Shown here: positions 1 to 12,899 of the stretch, in pieces | Position numbering within the stretch: the stretch's first letter is position 1 | How the letters are laid out: each line of letters begins with the position of its first letter | Notes under the pieces: generated by a model | The model's database searches: none | Seen by the model: only the letters and a program-made list of their open reading frames with translations | Told to the model about the DNA's origin: nothing | Origin: Melieria omissa | Lineage: Eukaryota; Arthropoda; Insecta; Diptera; Ulidiidae | DNA length: 64,000 nucleotides | Direction: 5' to 3' | NCBI GenBank assembly: GCA_963971225.1 | Contig: OZ020269.1 | Span: forward strand, 16,377,921-16,441,920 | Made by a program: the position numbers and the translations under genes

Positions 1-363
1 ATCGCGGTAATTTTGACGATTCTTCATTTTTAAATATCTGTATTTTCTTTAGTATTTCTCTCAGCCTGCGCTCAGCTAATTTTAATTTTTTTATCATGAA
101 GAATTTTATATTTTTTCAAAATGTATTTTGTAAAAACTTGGCCAAATCCAATATGTACTTTTCGAGATATTAGCAGATATTGTTAACAGAGGCTCACGCT
201 CAAAACATGAGCGCCACTGAATCTGATAACTGCAGGAAATATAAACTAAATAGTGCTTGGATAAACCTGGAGCACATTATTTGCCCCTGTCCAGCTATGT
301 CAGAAGTACGCTTTGCCCACTTAGGGCCCCTTTTCTACTCTGGGTTACAGAAGGTGCCCAATA
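1..363. other. Unassigned AT-rich flank
   Basis: No gene, RNA or element was recognised. A short open stretch runs from about 180 into the repeat that begins near 364; it matches nothing recognisable and is probably chance. Confidence 0.5.
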
Positions 364-1172
364 GACTGGAGTTAGTGGACCATTTTTCGATTTCGATGCT
401 TCGCAACCTCTCATTTTATGCGGTTTGATAAAAAGTGCATGAGCCAAAAAATTTTGGGGCTAGTGTGGGGCTAAATGGCGTCGCATCAAGGTCAAAGTTC
501 ACAAAAAAGCTGGGAAATTCGACTAAGTGCTCCACAGCTGGTCAGAAGTTGCTCTTAGAGTGTTAAAATCTATGACCGCCTCCTCTAGTTTTCCTTACTA
601 AACATTTCTTTCAAACATACTCAACCCCTATCTCCAACCCTTGATGGGGCTCCCATACAAAATGGTCGTTTTTATAAAATGAGCTCCCCTTGCTCCCAGG
701 TTGCCCCCAGATGTATCAAATGTATGACGACACCCATTTATTTTCTCTTCCAAATGTTTCTTCCAAATATACCTACCCGCTAACTCAAAGTCTTAAGGGG
801 GCTGCCATACAAAATTAACCATTTTCTATGCCATTGGCTCCCCACTTGTAGATGTAGTAGTTAAGTAGTCGAGAAAACATCATATCTCGGAAACTACTGA
901 ACCGATTTCAATGATTTATTCAGAGATCACCAACATTCTTGAGTACAAAAATACAAAATTAATGAAGGTTCAGAAATTCACCACCAGAGGGCGTCTCCCA
1001 TACGATTGGATTTATGACGTTTTCAACTTTTGGGTTTCTACAAAGCAAAAATGAAAATGTATTGCCGAAACCCCACTAACCTCCCTACTTTGAATATAAT
1101 TGCAATCGTAAGTGAGTGTTAAGAAGAAATTATTAGATTATTGTGAGAAAATTTGAATTTTTTATTCAGCTA
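364..1172 (+). repeat. Unknown interspersed repeat, copy A
   Basis: This is about 809 bp of moderately AT-rich sequence that recurs in inverted orientation at 7,727-8,520 (copy B) and directly at 38,352-39,041 (copy C). The three copies align over nearly their whole length with many substitutions and small indels. Shared landmarks include TTTTGGGGCTAG, CCCATACAAAATGG, CATATCTCGGAAACTACTGA and CTTTTGGGTTTCTAC. The ends were set where similarity to copy B stops. No terminal inverted repeat, target duplication or long reading frame is visible, so the class is unknown. It could be an old non-autonomous element or part of a larger one. Confidence 0.8.
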
Positions 1173-2193
1173 GTCTGTCTAACCTAATCTAACTGGTGAA
1201 GGCAAAGACGCCTGAGGAGAACTTTTGTGGCAGGCCAAAACTTAATTTTTTCAATTTTTTTGTATAGTTTCAACTAAACAAATACTGATTGGTTAGCTTC
1301 AGAACCAGTTAAGAATGGATTCACAATAAGCCAATTTGGCGGCCTCTGTGCCCTTTCCTCCTGAGAGTCTTTTAGGACTATCAGCATTGCATTAATTCCA
1401 GCAAATAAGTGGCACTAAGAATTGACACATCAGAAAGAACTTTAGCTATCACTGACTCACTGGGGGGGGGGGGGGAAATGGCAAATACAATTTTTCCCCA
1501 ACACTTCTAGTTTTACTAGTTGACTAGTTTAACTTTAAGTTAAATGCTACTTTTGCTTTTTGTTGCAACAGCCAAAATTGCCTGTATAGTGTTTTTGACT
1601 CTACTGTTGCTTAGTTGTTCTGCGTTCTTGACAATACAGCAGCATCACACACACACACACGTACATACATACAAACTTTTAAAGAAAAAACATAAAATTC
1701 GATATCCTGCTGCGGTCGGCCATTAAGGCATTTCAACAATTCAATGCCAAAAATAGTTATGCACATCTTTTGTTTAATTTCTGTTTTCCATTGTGTTGTG
1801 CTTGTATTTGTTTTTCGCTTTTAGTTTTGCATAGTCGTACTTTGCCGACAGCTTTGTAAGTATTTGGCTGTCTGCCGCCCAGTCTGGCTCAGTGTTGGCT
1901 CGTTGCATATTTTCGCATGACAATTGTCTTGCAACAACATTAGGTGCGCCCGGCAGCCAGCAAAGACACTGTCGACTTGTATTTGTGTTGTTGCTTGCTG
2001 CCGCTTTAGATAAATTCCATTTGTTTTTATTTTATATTTTTATAAAATTGCACAGTCTTTTGTACATAAAACATATTTTCAGCAATTGTTTTTGTCGTTT
2101 GCCATATTCAATTGCAATTCATAGCAGGCTACTTTTTGGCAAAGCAAAGGATTTTTTATGGCTTCAGCCAATAAGAAAATACACACAAATTTG
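1173..2193. other. Non-coding, simple repeats
   Basis: No gene was recognised. The stretch holds a run of 14 G at 1,462-1,475 and a (CA)n microsatellite near 1,645-1,661. The segment at 1,740-2,190 is single-copy-looking. Confidence 0.5.
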
Positions 2194-2537
2194 TAATAAA
2201 ATAAAATAAAATAAATAAAATAAAATAAAATAAAATAAAATAAAATAAAATAAAATAAAATAAAATAAAATAAAATAAAATAAAATAAAATAAAATAAAA
2301 TAAAATAAAATAAAATAAAATAAAATAAAAAAATAAAATCAAATAAAACTAAATAAAATAAAATAAAATAAAATAAAATAAAATAAAATAAAATAAAATA
2401 AAATAAAATAAAATAAAATAAAATAAAATAAAATAAAATAAAATAAAATAAAATAAAATAAAATAACATAAAATAAAATAACATAACATAACATAAAATA
2501 AAATAAAATAAAATAAAATAAAATAAAATAAAATATA
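2194..2537 (+). repeat. (AAAAT)n pentanucleotide array
   Basis: About 340 bp of almost uninterrupted AAAAT units. Interruptions lie near 2,205, 2,330-2,352 (an AAATAAAATC-type break) and 2,463-2,500, where several units read AACAT. The long reading frames across it are artefacts of the period-5 repeat. Confidence 0.97.
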
Positions 2538-2540
2538 TAA

Positions 2541-3974
2541 ATAAAAAATTATTATAAAGTACAAACATGAAGACGTCATGAAGTCGAAGCCCACCAAAAA
2601 AATTTACACCAACAAAGAAGCCACTAAAAATGCAAATGAATGAATTTCTTGCGCATTGCAACAACTAGAAATTAATTAGTGCCTTGGTGTGACATAGTGG
2701 TAGGTAATTTGGTTGGTGCTCCTTTGGCTGAGTTCATGACGCTGCGTTTAGCTTATTTACGAAATGGGCGCCAACAGTCAACACCTGCGTGTGCGAGGCG
2801 CGTCGCACAAGCCACCTGCCGACAGCCGACGGCGACCATTCTACTGATTTACGACACTTGATTATCACTGGCGAAATTTATGCGCGCGCTTGCCTCCCTC
2901 CATCCCACCCTACAACGGTTGAATGATGACATTTAGCGCCGCGTGTGCGCAAAAGCTTTTTGTGGGATTTTATTGCCGAATTTAATGCAATTCAAAGGTA
3001 AAACTAGTTCGACTAACAACACAGCCAACACAGTCGATAACTTTTACTGCTTTGTGCTGCCAAGTTAAATGGCCGCCATCGTACTTGCGTGCAGCCATGT
3101 TTTTGCGTAATTTACGCATTTATTGACATTTGTTTTATTGCTCAAACAAATATTTAAAATAGGCATTGTACATTGAATAATAAAAAGATTTGCCAAACGA
3201 CACGACCCGCAAACAAACAAACAAACAACTGCCATGTGGGCGCTTGTGCTAGCTGAACTTTTTAATAGCATACTTTTAGGCATAACTTATGCCTGCGCAC
3301 TTTAATTACTTGCCAACGGGGCTCAATTTGATGGCTTGTAGGAAATAAGTGATAAGCGTTCATTGGGAAGTAGATGGAATGGAAGAAGTAAATTTAGGAG
3401 CTGATATGGTAAATGCTTTTAGTGTGTAGAGACTCATTTCTGTCAAGGGAAATGAGTACAAATTGAGTTGTAATGACTTATGTCGATTGGGTGATGTTTA
3501 CTATGAGTACAACTTTCCAGTCGATGGTGAAAAGAAGGCTCTGCAAATCTTTTCATCTCTTTTTTTGCAAAAAGCCATCAGTATTGTGACGATAAAGTAT
3601 TTTGCTGTGCGTAACTGTGCAGTTTCTGGCGCCCTACCATAGGCAATATGACACGATATCACACGACTAAACAGACATTTGTTGGCAGCAACAGCATAGC
3701 AGACTTTTACGCGACATGGTAATTGTAATTGAATTATTGCAGAGACGATTCGAGGCGTTGCTGAAATGTTCAGAAACGAGTTGAATTCGAGCAAACAAGT
3801 ATAAGAGACAGCCAGAAGAGCTGATTTGAATCGATCTGACCCTGCATGACATGACAGTATTTTACCGTAGTGAATCGAAGACTTATTGAATCGTTCTTTA
3901 TAAAAAAATACTCCATTCACTGTTAAAAACATTGATCCCAAAATTTGAAATTCGTGTTCTTTTACCCCTTGTCG
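2541..3974. other. Non-coding stretch
   Basis: No coding region was recognised. The part at 2,680-3,060 is GC-richer, with GTGCGCG and GCGCC clusters. A long opposite-strand open stretch at 3,501-4,148 crosses the SINE and has no recognisable domain, so it is treated as chance. Confidence 0.45.
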
Positions 3975-4178
3975 GCCTCGATAGCTCAGCGGGTAGCGCG
4001 CTGGCTTCTCATACCGAGCGCCTCGGGTTCGATTCCTGGCTTGGGCTGGAAAAAATACTACTTCTATCGCTATCCACATGAAGGGAATGACAATAATTAC
4101 AAGAATCGCGCTCGTGCGCTCTTGGCAAGCAATGGCAAAAACCTCCAAGTGTGAACGAAAAAAAAAAACAAAAAAAAA
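3975..4178 (+). mobile_element. tRNA-derived SINE
   Basis: A degenerate tRNA-like head (3,975-4,047) is followed by an unrelated body of about 110 bp and an A-rich tail (4,158-4,178). The head holds both internal RNA polymerase III boxes: an A box TAGCTCAGCGGG at 3,982-3,993 and a B box GGTTCGATTCC near 4,026-4,036. The T-arm pairs well. The acceptor stem has mismatches (C5, A7), and the anticodon stem pairs only with a bulge, so it is not a functional tRNA and the parent isotype cannot be assigned. Head, body and tail in this order are diagnostic of a SINE. No clear target duplication was found. Confidence 0.8.
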
Positions 4179-5640
4179 CCTAACATTACCTACCCCTCGA
4201 ATGTGTTATATCTTTTCATCTTGACTATCTATTTATCTATTTATCTCCCTCTTCATAAAGATCTCTTCATGTCTTCAGTTCTAGAAACATGGTTAGATTA
4301 TGGTGTTCTGTTGAGGTGCGGCTCGGATCACCTGATCCAGCCATGTTTCCTAGTAATGGGAATAGGGTAGAGTAATAGTGAAAAAAACTGAAAATAGTAC
4401 CAACAGTTTAAGTAATAAGAGACAGTTTTTCGAGTTTCTTTGAAAAAGAGAGATCTGAAAGATTGCTTATTGAGATCAAATGCTATTTTGCGCTTAAAAC
4501 TGGTATAAAATTTAGACTATTTTGTTAAAAATTCAGAGTTTGAACCATAAACGATGTGTCATCGTTTCGCATGACTGAAAATGTATCTAGACCGCTTAGA
4601 CCGTCAAAATTTTCCAACAGAGTATAATTGAAATATATTCGAAATTAACCTGCGGAGGTGCAACGAATCAGCAGGAAACCATTCGACCAACCGACGCACA
4701 AATTGGAACAGAAAAAAACTGATGCTTAAGCTTTGGGTTTGGACCACTTATCGACTTAATGCCTGGCAAAAATTTTCGCCAGATAATCGATTTGTGGTGG
4801 TTTAAGTGGCTTAAAATCTTCGATACATCCGCGTTCAAAAATTGTTGTAATGGCAGGTCTTGAAAGCTTTTAAACTGAATCCAGACACTGAACGGGGAAT
4901 CAATTCACTGGAAATTTAAATGAAAAAACATACTCGAATATAATTTTTCATACCTTTAATCAGGTTTAGTAATGAAGTTGACATCGTTATTGGTAGTAAG
5001 ATCAGCAAAATAAAAGTAGATGGTAAGTAGAAATGAGCCATCGATTGTGACCCTAAACTCCTTTGTTAGTAATTGCGACAAGAGAGTTAAGCGAGTTAAA
5101 TTCTTATATCTACATTTCCTTTAGAAAAACCTGGCAAAACCCATTCATACTCAGTTTTCGAAACCATCACCGTGTGGCGCACTTAGTCACCCGTTTGGCT
5201 TTGGAAATGTTTCCCGAAAGATGTGATCAACCATTCTACAGTCATGAAAATCATCTTATTTAGCTTGACGCTTTGATCAACTCAAAAAACCTTGAGAAAA
5301 CCTTGAAGATTGCTCTGACGGACATACCGTAGCACAAATATTTTCAAAACTACTTGTAGATCAAGTGCCTTGCATCATGAGGATCAATGAGGATTACATC
5401 GAAAGGGCCAACGATAATTTTTCAGAATAACCTTGAAATTTAAATTTTTTAAGTAAAACCCGGATGGATTATTCTAGACTATCTAAAAGCATCTTGAATG
5501 TGTTGAGAATCTTTTCTCTCTAACCTCAAGCTGACACCTGACATTTAATTTTTGTCCACTTTCAAAAACTTTTCCTACTGGGTCATGTTTTACTGAAACT
5601 GTCAGAAGTTGGTAAATACTGTGCGACCTCATCAGCTATT
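4179..5640. other. AT-rich non-coding stretch
   Basis: No gene was recognised. A short TCTATTTA-type simple repeat lies near 4,225-4,250. The rest is single-copy-looking. Confidence 0.45.
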
Positions 5641-7726
5641 TTCTTCATATGGCACGTGATTGTACAGACATGCTTATTAAAATATACTCACATCTACATA
5701 CAAAGCTACAAATATGTGTTTGTGTGTGCATGTGTGTATTCGCAACTAAGAGTCAACCTGAAAGTTGGAACCTAAAAATCGTAATTGCGCTCGAATGCGC
5801 TACTAACGCGTGGTTGGAGCCAGTGCGACGTTTGCGGCCGAGGCGTCTACTGCGACGCTAGTGATTAGCGTTGTAGCATAATTTCAGGCGCTCGAGCATG
5901 TGTACGCCAGTTGCCGTAGCCACTGACACTACCACTACCACTTAACTACGTAGTTAGCATTAGTTAACGTACGTACGTGATACCGTTAAATTGGTATAAC
6001 GTTACAAACGGCGACCGGCATACAAGCTTAGAGGCCCCATTGACGTTTGCAGCCACAGCATGACCGGGCAACACAATTTGTATGCCAAAGCGCGAACACA
6101 GCCGACTTGACTTGCAGGCTGCCGGTACTCGCCGACGAGAATCAGCAACGACGTGTGCTCCCTGAGTCCGCAATGACTTTGACTGCGAGCGTGTTGTGTC
6201 GTTGGGTGGCTATGTGCGTCAGTGTGCGTGTGTGTGTGTTCGACATGGACCGCTGACAATTACATTTCATTTGCCGGCTTTGTTTGCAGACGCCACTGTC
6301 GCTTTGAATGACTGATGTCAGTGCGTTGAAAGGAAAATTAGTTTGGGGAAATTGATGCGCACAGGTAACACAAACAACAACAACAACAAGAAAAGAAAAA
6401 CATTTTCAAGGCAAAGCAAAAGTTTGCTCATATCGTCCGCAATTTTCGAACATTTCAAACTTATTTTCGCTACTAGAAATTTAATTACTGTTATGCTGAT
6501 TTGCCGCCAAGGCGGCCTAACGTGACGTGCATTCAGCTTCATGCGGTCGCCTGCCAGACACCAGCAATGCGGGCGCTCATTAAAAATGCACAGAGCAAAA
6601 TATTTGCACAGATAAATCGTCCAATTAAAGCAAAAACGAGAGTACGCCGAAAAGCAAACAAAAACGCCACAAAACAAAAAAAAGAAGAGAAATGGCGACA
6701 TGAAACATTCAACAGTCATCGTCGTTGTCGTTGGTCGTTGTGGTCGTGATCGTCGTTGCTGTTGTCGCCGCTGTGCCACAACTGCTACCGCATTGGCAGC
6801 TGCCGAGGTACGCCGGCAGGTTTATTTACTTTTGCAACTTTTGTTTACTCTTTAATTTCCTTGTAATTTGGCCAACAACAACAACACACGCAAGCACAAA
6901 CACACGTTTAGTGCAGCATGCAGCGGCGCTTACACGCAATTACGCCAACGGTAAAGCTGTCAGTTGGTGGCAAGTGAAGCGCCAGCAAGTGGCCAACACT
7001 GGTAATTGCCCACTAAAAATTAAATGAAATTAAAACTGTGGTGTAGTTTGAGCGATGTATGTACATATACATAGTTTGAATGTGTGTGTGTGTGTTTGTG
7101 TGTGTTAAGCCTTAAAGGCCATAAAGCACGCAATTAAATGCGAGGCGAGAGTTGAGCGCATTCGAGTTGACAGCATAAAAGTATGTCAGAAACAAAAGAA
7201 ATACTAAAAAATTTACTGCATACTTTTGGGCGCCTAGCCGTGCTTTCAGCTAGGAGCTTAGGCACAAACAAATATACAGACTAATTAACATTTGGAGCAT
7301 ATTTTTGGGAGCTTTTTGACCTTTACATTTAAGGACGATAAAGCCATTGCTAGAAAAGAAGTGAAGCACTGCAAACGAAACGTGCTGGCCTTAGAAAGGA
7401 AACATGAAGCTTTGAGTAAGTAATTTATTTCATATGCCTATGTATGTGTATATATGTATGTATATACAGAGGGGCACACAAGGTCTTATTTTGCGAGAAT
7501 TTTGTTGATTTTTTGGATTTTGTATACAAGTTTCGAACGCAGTAACATTTGAACTCATGGCTGCCACCAAAACAGTTTCATAATTGAGTTATCAGGTTGC
7601 AAAAATTACATGTGGGCAACGATGCTGTCGGAAGGGGCGTGAAACTCATCAGACACTATAATGACGCCTTGTGACATAGAAAACAAGTTTTGTTCCAAGC
7701 TGCTTACGCAAGGAGTACCTATAGCG
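5641..7726. other. GC-richer non-coding stretch with microsatellites
   Basis: Open stretches at 6,002-6,260, 6,318-6,779 and 6,725-7,027 overlap on both strands. They consist of low-complexity translations of GTT/CAA and TG repeats, so no protein is called. A (GT)n tract lies near 7,079-7,105. The base composition resembles fly enhancer or intron DNA, but nothing functional can be assigned. Confidence 0.45.
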
Positions 7727-8520
7727 GCTGAATAAAACATTCACATTTTCTCACAAAAATCTAATAATTTCTTCTTAACACTCACGATTGCAATTATATT
7801 CAAAGTAGGGAGGTTAGTGCGGTTTCGGCAATACATTTTGTTTTTTGCTTTGTAGAAACCCAAAAGTTGACAACGTTACAAATCCGATCGTATGGGAGAC
7901 GCCATCTGGTGGCGAAGTTCTGAACTTTAATTAATTTTGTATTTTTTTTACTCAGAAATTTTGGCGATCGCTGAATAAATCATTGAAATTGGTTCAGTAG
8001 TTTCCGAGATATTATGTTTTCTCGCTTACTCAACTACTACATCTACAAGTGGGGAACCAACGGCATAGAAAATGGTCAATTTTGTATGGCAGCCCCCTTA
8101 AGACTTGAAGTTAGCGGGTAGGTATGTTTGGAAAAAACATTCGGAAGAGAAAATAAATGGGTGTCGGTCATACATTTGATACATCTGGGGGCAACGTGGG
8201 AGCAATGGGAGCCTATTTTGTATGGGAGCCTCATCAAGGGTTGGGGATAGGGGATGAGTATGTTTGAAATAAATGTTCAGTAAGGAAAACTAGAGGGATC
8301 GGTCATAAATTTAAACCCTCTAAGAGCAACTTCTGACCAGCTGTGAAGCAATTTGTCAAATTTCCCAGCTTTTTTGTGAACTTTGACCTCGATGCGACGC
8401 CATTTAGCCCCACCGTAGATCCAAAATTTTTGGGTTCATGCACTTTTTTACCAAACCGCAGAAAATGACAAGTTGCGGGGCATCGAAATTGAAAAATCGT
8501 CCACTAATTCCAGTCTAATA
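7727..8520 (-). repeat. Unknown interspersed repeat, copy B (inverted)
   Basis: This is the reverse-complement counterpart of copy A, about 794 bp and similar end to end. It runs from the equivalent of copy A position 1,172 (at 7,727) to that of 364 (at 8,520). Its outer end abuts a short (TA)n tract at 8,519-8,531. With copy A it makes a large inverted pair about 6.5 kb apart. The sequence differs enough from copy A to indicate independent decay. Confidence 0.8.
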
Positions 8521-9635
8521 TATATATATATGTATAGTGGCGTACACATGATTGCATTCCCGTTCCGTATACTACTTTTGAGTCTAACACCATTTGTCAC
8601 CAACAAGTTTTGTAACAAACAAAAAGTTGTTAAGAGGGTATGAATACCTGAACCTTCTTGTGACAATATTGCAATTCATTCACATTTCCTAAAAAGCGAA
8701 CATTTTTATGACTATACCCTTGAAAAGTATTGCAAAGCAATGATTTGTAGTTCTACGTGTTGTAAAAAAAAATAAATAACTATTATAAATTTTTTAAATA
8801 TAACACTTTGTAGAAATGCTTATCATGTATGTACTTAGAAAGGCTAATTTTTGCCCCAAAAAAAAGAAAGAAAATACACTAACACCACAAACTCACCTAG
8901 AAGCCAATTTATGCAAAACAGAGTCGACATTAGGCCAACAAAATACAACTTAAAGTGGCATTCACTATTAGCTCGCATTACAATGCAAATTACCTAGAAA
9001 ACTACTACTAGAAAACTAAGTATGCACATGTTAACCCGAACATCACACAAGTACCTGACAACACGCACAATGACGAAAGAAAAATTGTTACATAACAAAA
9101 GCCAGACACACAAATATTTGTGCGTTTTTTTTTTGCATCACTCATCAACCCACTTTATGATTGACGTTTTGTGGGCCATAAGCGGTGAAAAATCCTGCTG
9201 TAGTAATTAAGCAACAACAAAAAAACAACATAAGCGCAAAATTATTGCCGCGAATCAACGCCTCCGAATTAAAATTAAGTGAGATGCGAGCATGAGTACG
9301 ATTATCACTCATGGCACAGTGTGACAAAGTTTTAAGTGTAATAATAAAAAAATAGTAATAATTTTACAAACTTTGAGTGAAATGTGTGTGGGATTCAGTT
9401 GTTAATGTTTTTATGGCGTTGTTGAAAGGTTCGAGAGAGACAAGTGATGTTTGAATGTGTGATTTTAATTTGTGTATAAAAGGGAGATTTTGATTTCGAA
9501 ATATGAGCTTTGAGGTTGTTTGTTGTAGTTTTCAATGAAGTTGGTTTGAACAATTTATTTTTTTTGTTTTTTGTATATTTTGTATTTTTTTGTCAATGAC
9601 GTTTTTTGTTACGACTCGTCTTGCTTCAACTTTTT
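8521..9635. other. AT-rich non-coding stretch
   Basis: No gene was recognised. It holds a (TA)n tract at the edge of repeat copy B and several A/T runs. The sequence at 9,540-9,640 is T-rich and leads into the next tandem array. Confidence 0.45.
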
Positions 9636-10925
9636 ACATCAGGCAGCATACGAAAGCTGTATTCCGTATTTAAATAACAATTTATGTGACAATTTTGGTC
9701 TTTTAAAGCGATTCAAAGAATGGTCCATCATTAGCTATGACTTTTCTGAATTTTTAACTATCATTAGCTATGACTTTTTCCAATATTTGAGACAAAATAC
9801 GGAAGCTGTATTTCATGTTAAAAAAAACTACTGGTCGCTTGGGGCGATTCAAAGAATTGTTCATCATAAGCTATGACTTTTTCCAATCTTTCAGACAGCA
9901 TACAAAAGCTGGATTTCGTGTTGAAAAAATTCTAGTCTTTCGAAACGATTCAATCGTCATATCGTCCATCATTAGCCATGATTTTTCTGCAACTCTCAGG
10001 CAGCATACTTCAAAGCGATATAAAGTTCTATCGATCATTAGCCTTGACTTTTCTAGACCTTTGAAGTTGCATACTTTAAGGCGTTGCAACGTATTGTTCA
10101 TGCAATGACTTTTCCACATCTCTTAGACAGCATACGAAAGCTGGGCTGAACAAATTCTGGTCTTTTGAAGTGATTCAAAGTATCGTTCATCATTAACTAT
10201 GACTTTTCCAAATTTGTCTGGTAGTATAAAGTAGTAAAGACCAAAAGTCTTGCCTATCATGGGCTATGACTTTGCTGAATTTTCAAGGCAGCATACGGAA
10301 GCTGTATTCCGTGTTAAAAAAAAATCATGGTCTTTTCTTATCATCTATCATTAGCTATTACTTTTCCGAAATTTTCACATAGCATACCTTATGGCGACCC
10401 AAAGTATTGTCTATCATGAGCTATGAGTTTTTTGGGACTATCAGACAGCACACTTGAAGACCATCCAAAGCATTGTCCATCATTTGCTTTGACTTTTCTT
10501 CATGTTTCAGACAGCATACTGAAGTTGGACTCCGTGTTGGAAAGATTCTGTTCATTTGAGGTTATCCAAAGTATCGTCCATCATCAGCCATGAATTTTCC
10601 GGAATTTTGAGGCTGCATACTTTAAGGCGATCCAAAGTATTGTCCATAATTTTCTTTGACTTTTCTTCATCTTTCACACAGCTTACGAAAGATGGACTAC
10701 GTGTTGGAAAAATTCTGGTCAAAGTATCGTCCAACATTTGCTATAATTTTTCTGAATTTTTCAGGTAGCATACTTTAAGGCGACCCAAAGTATCGTCCAT
10801 CATTAGCCATGAATTTTCCAGAATTTTTGGGGCTGCATACTTTAAGGCGATCCAACGTATTGTCCATCATTAGCTATGACTTTTCTCCATCTTTTGAGCA
10901 GTTTACAGGTTTTTCGTTGAAATAA
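9636..10925 (+). repeat. Degenerate minisatellite array 1 (about 65/105-bp units)
   Basis: About 16 diverged copies carry the phrase CATCATTAGCTATGACTTTT (for example at 9,727, 9,763, 9,861, 9,967, 10,187, 10,798 and 10,862). It alternates with phrases like GACAGCATACGAAAGCTGG and TTCTGGTCTTTTGA. Spacing between phrases varies from about 40 to 105 bp, so units were gained and lost irregularly. Small open frames inside are fragments of the repeat. Confidence 0.9.
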
Positions 10926-12899
10926 CTCTTTGCCTTTTGAGGTTAACCAATTTTTGGCTTCTTTGTAAGAAGTGAATTATATACAGCAAGTCCACGAGTT
11001 ATTGACCGCAACAAGTGGCAGCCAGTAGAAGCAATGTCTGCAGTCAGAAGGATAATGTAGGATATTCAATTGAACCCCTCTAAAGCTTCCTTGATGACTC
11101 TTTCCAATATGTGGTCGAGGTTTGTTACACAGTGCAACAGTTACCATTTAGTGAGTATGAGGATCCAATAGGGCTCGTAGAGGAAGTACATGCCGCACAC
11201 TTCCCTTGTATAACCCAACCTATTTAACCATTTTACAAGTGGATGATCCAATGAGATTTAACATTAAATTGCTACATCTTTTGTCAATTCAAAACTTATA
11301 TTTACCCTCAATTCGATGCTGAAGCAATAAAATTTTGTTCACAAATATTGCAAAATTCTTCATGTAGCATACTTAATGTCCCATCTGATCGCTTGATTCA
11401 ACTCCTACAACAAATGCATTAAAATTAAAATTGCATTTAAGAATGAAATTTAACAACTTCTTCCATATTCAATCATATGAAAGAACATCACCTTGTCAAA
11501 TCACCGCACACAACATGAATTATGCATGAAGCATCTTTGCTGTCAGCCAGTGTGATGACAAATTAAAACTACCCTTCTACCTTTTCGCTTTCTCTCATAT
11601 TCTTTTCCTCATTTTATGGTTTTATGGCGGCATATTAAAAAAAAAATGATATGTTCATCCCTTGCGGAAATGTTAAGTGAGTGCATTGCGCCGCAGCGAA
11701 TGCAGCCGCAGCGACAGCCACTGACCACAATGCAGACGAAACACGTAAACGCAATAAAGCAATAAATTGCCAAATTTAACGCACTATTGTGCGCGGTAAT
11801 TTGCTGCAAGTGGCACAGCCGCCGGTCAGCCCTGCAGACAGACACCAGTCACACACGAACGAACGCAAGGACGAACAGCGACAGTGTGCGTGTATGCAAT
11901 TTTTTTGTACTGTGGCAACAAAAAAAAACCCGCATTTTTCTGCCTCTCAAAAATCACCACATTTGTCAACGTCATTTGATTGATGCAGCGAGCCATGCAG
12001 CATGCCGCATGCTGCACGGCTGCCTTTGCAACATTTTTTATTAAAAACTGAAAATGAAAATGCTGAAAAGATGATGCAAGTGTTTTTCTCTTTCATTTTT
12101 TGTTGTTGCATTTTTTTGTTCAGTTTTGGCATTAAGCGATTTTGCAATTTGCCAGCATTATTAGTGGGAATATTTAAGTGCAGCCAGACATTTTTTGTGT
12201 GCATTGAAAATGCTTTAAAATGGAATTTTTAAATGGCCAATTAAAGTGCAGATAGATGCGTTGGGTACACTTACGTGTGTCGGCAATGGTACTTGCTAGT
12301 TGTTGTTGTTGTGGCGGCAGGATGTTTAATTTCCTAAATACATAAATCTGACCAGTGCATGGTGTGTTTTGAAAGGTCGCGTAGAAGATATGAGGCTGCG
12401 TTTTTTTTATAGACTAACTGTGGCCTTAGCCAACATCCGTAACGCATAAACCAACTTCAAACGACATTTCGAATTTACAAAAAACAAAATTCAAAACAGC
12501 AAAATTGTCAAATGGCTACGAAATGCAATCGTACGCTTAAGCCACATTGGAAATATCTCGCATACCTACTCAGTTATGTATGAGGGTGCACGCATTTGAA
12601 ATGCGGTTGGTTGGTTAGCTGGAATTTAGTATAAAAAAAAGCATAACAACCAAAGGTACAACAATCGGTAGCCGGCAACAACCCCAAACAATATTTCAGC
12701 TTCATTTGTTTGCATTAGAGATGGAAATTTGAAAGTGTGGCCACTGTTTTGGGTGAAAGGTGAAAGCGTTTAATAAATAAGTTAGTTGTGTAGGGGATTA
12801 TGGCTTCGATACCTGCAGCTGCATTCTAGGATGCTCAGATTCGAAGATTTAAAATTAATTAAAAAATTGGCTTTTGTCACTTCTAGACTACTAGAAGAC
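10926..12899. other. Non-coding stretch
   Basis: No gene was supported. Overlapping opposite-strand open frames at 11,609-12,232 are low-complexity or unrecognised. The part at 11,600-12,350 is GC-richer and may be conserved non-coding DNA, which is inference. Confidence 0.4.

Noticed and set aside
2079..2664. Long opposite-strand frames reading FILFYFILFY
   Set aside because: They are translations of the (AAAAT)n array; a period-5 repeat without stops is open by necessity.
3975..4047. Functional tRNA gene
   Set aside because: Acceptor mismatches and an anticodon arm that needs a bulge, followed by a body and an A-rich tail, fit a SINE and not a working tRNA.
3501..4148. 215-codon minus-strand frame
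   Set aside because: It crosses the SINE in antisense, has no recognisable domain and has biased, unstructured content.
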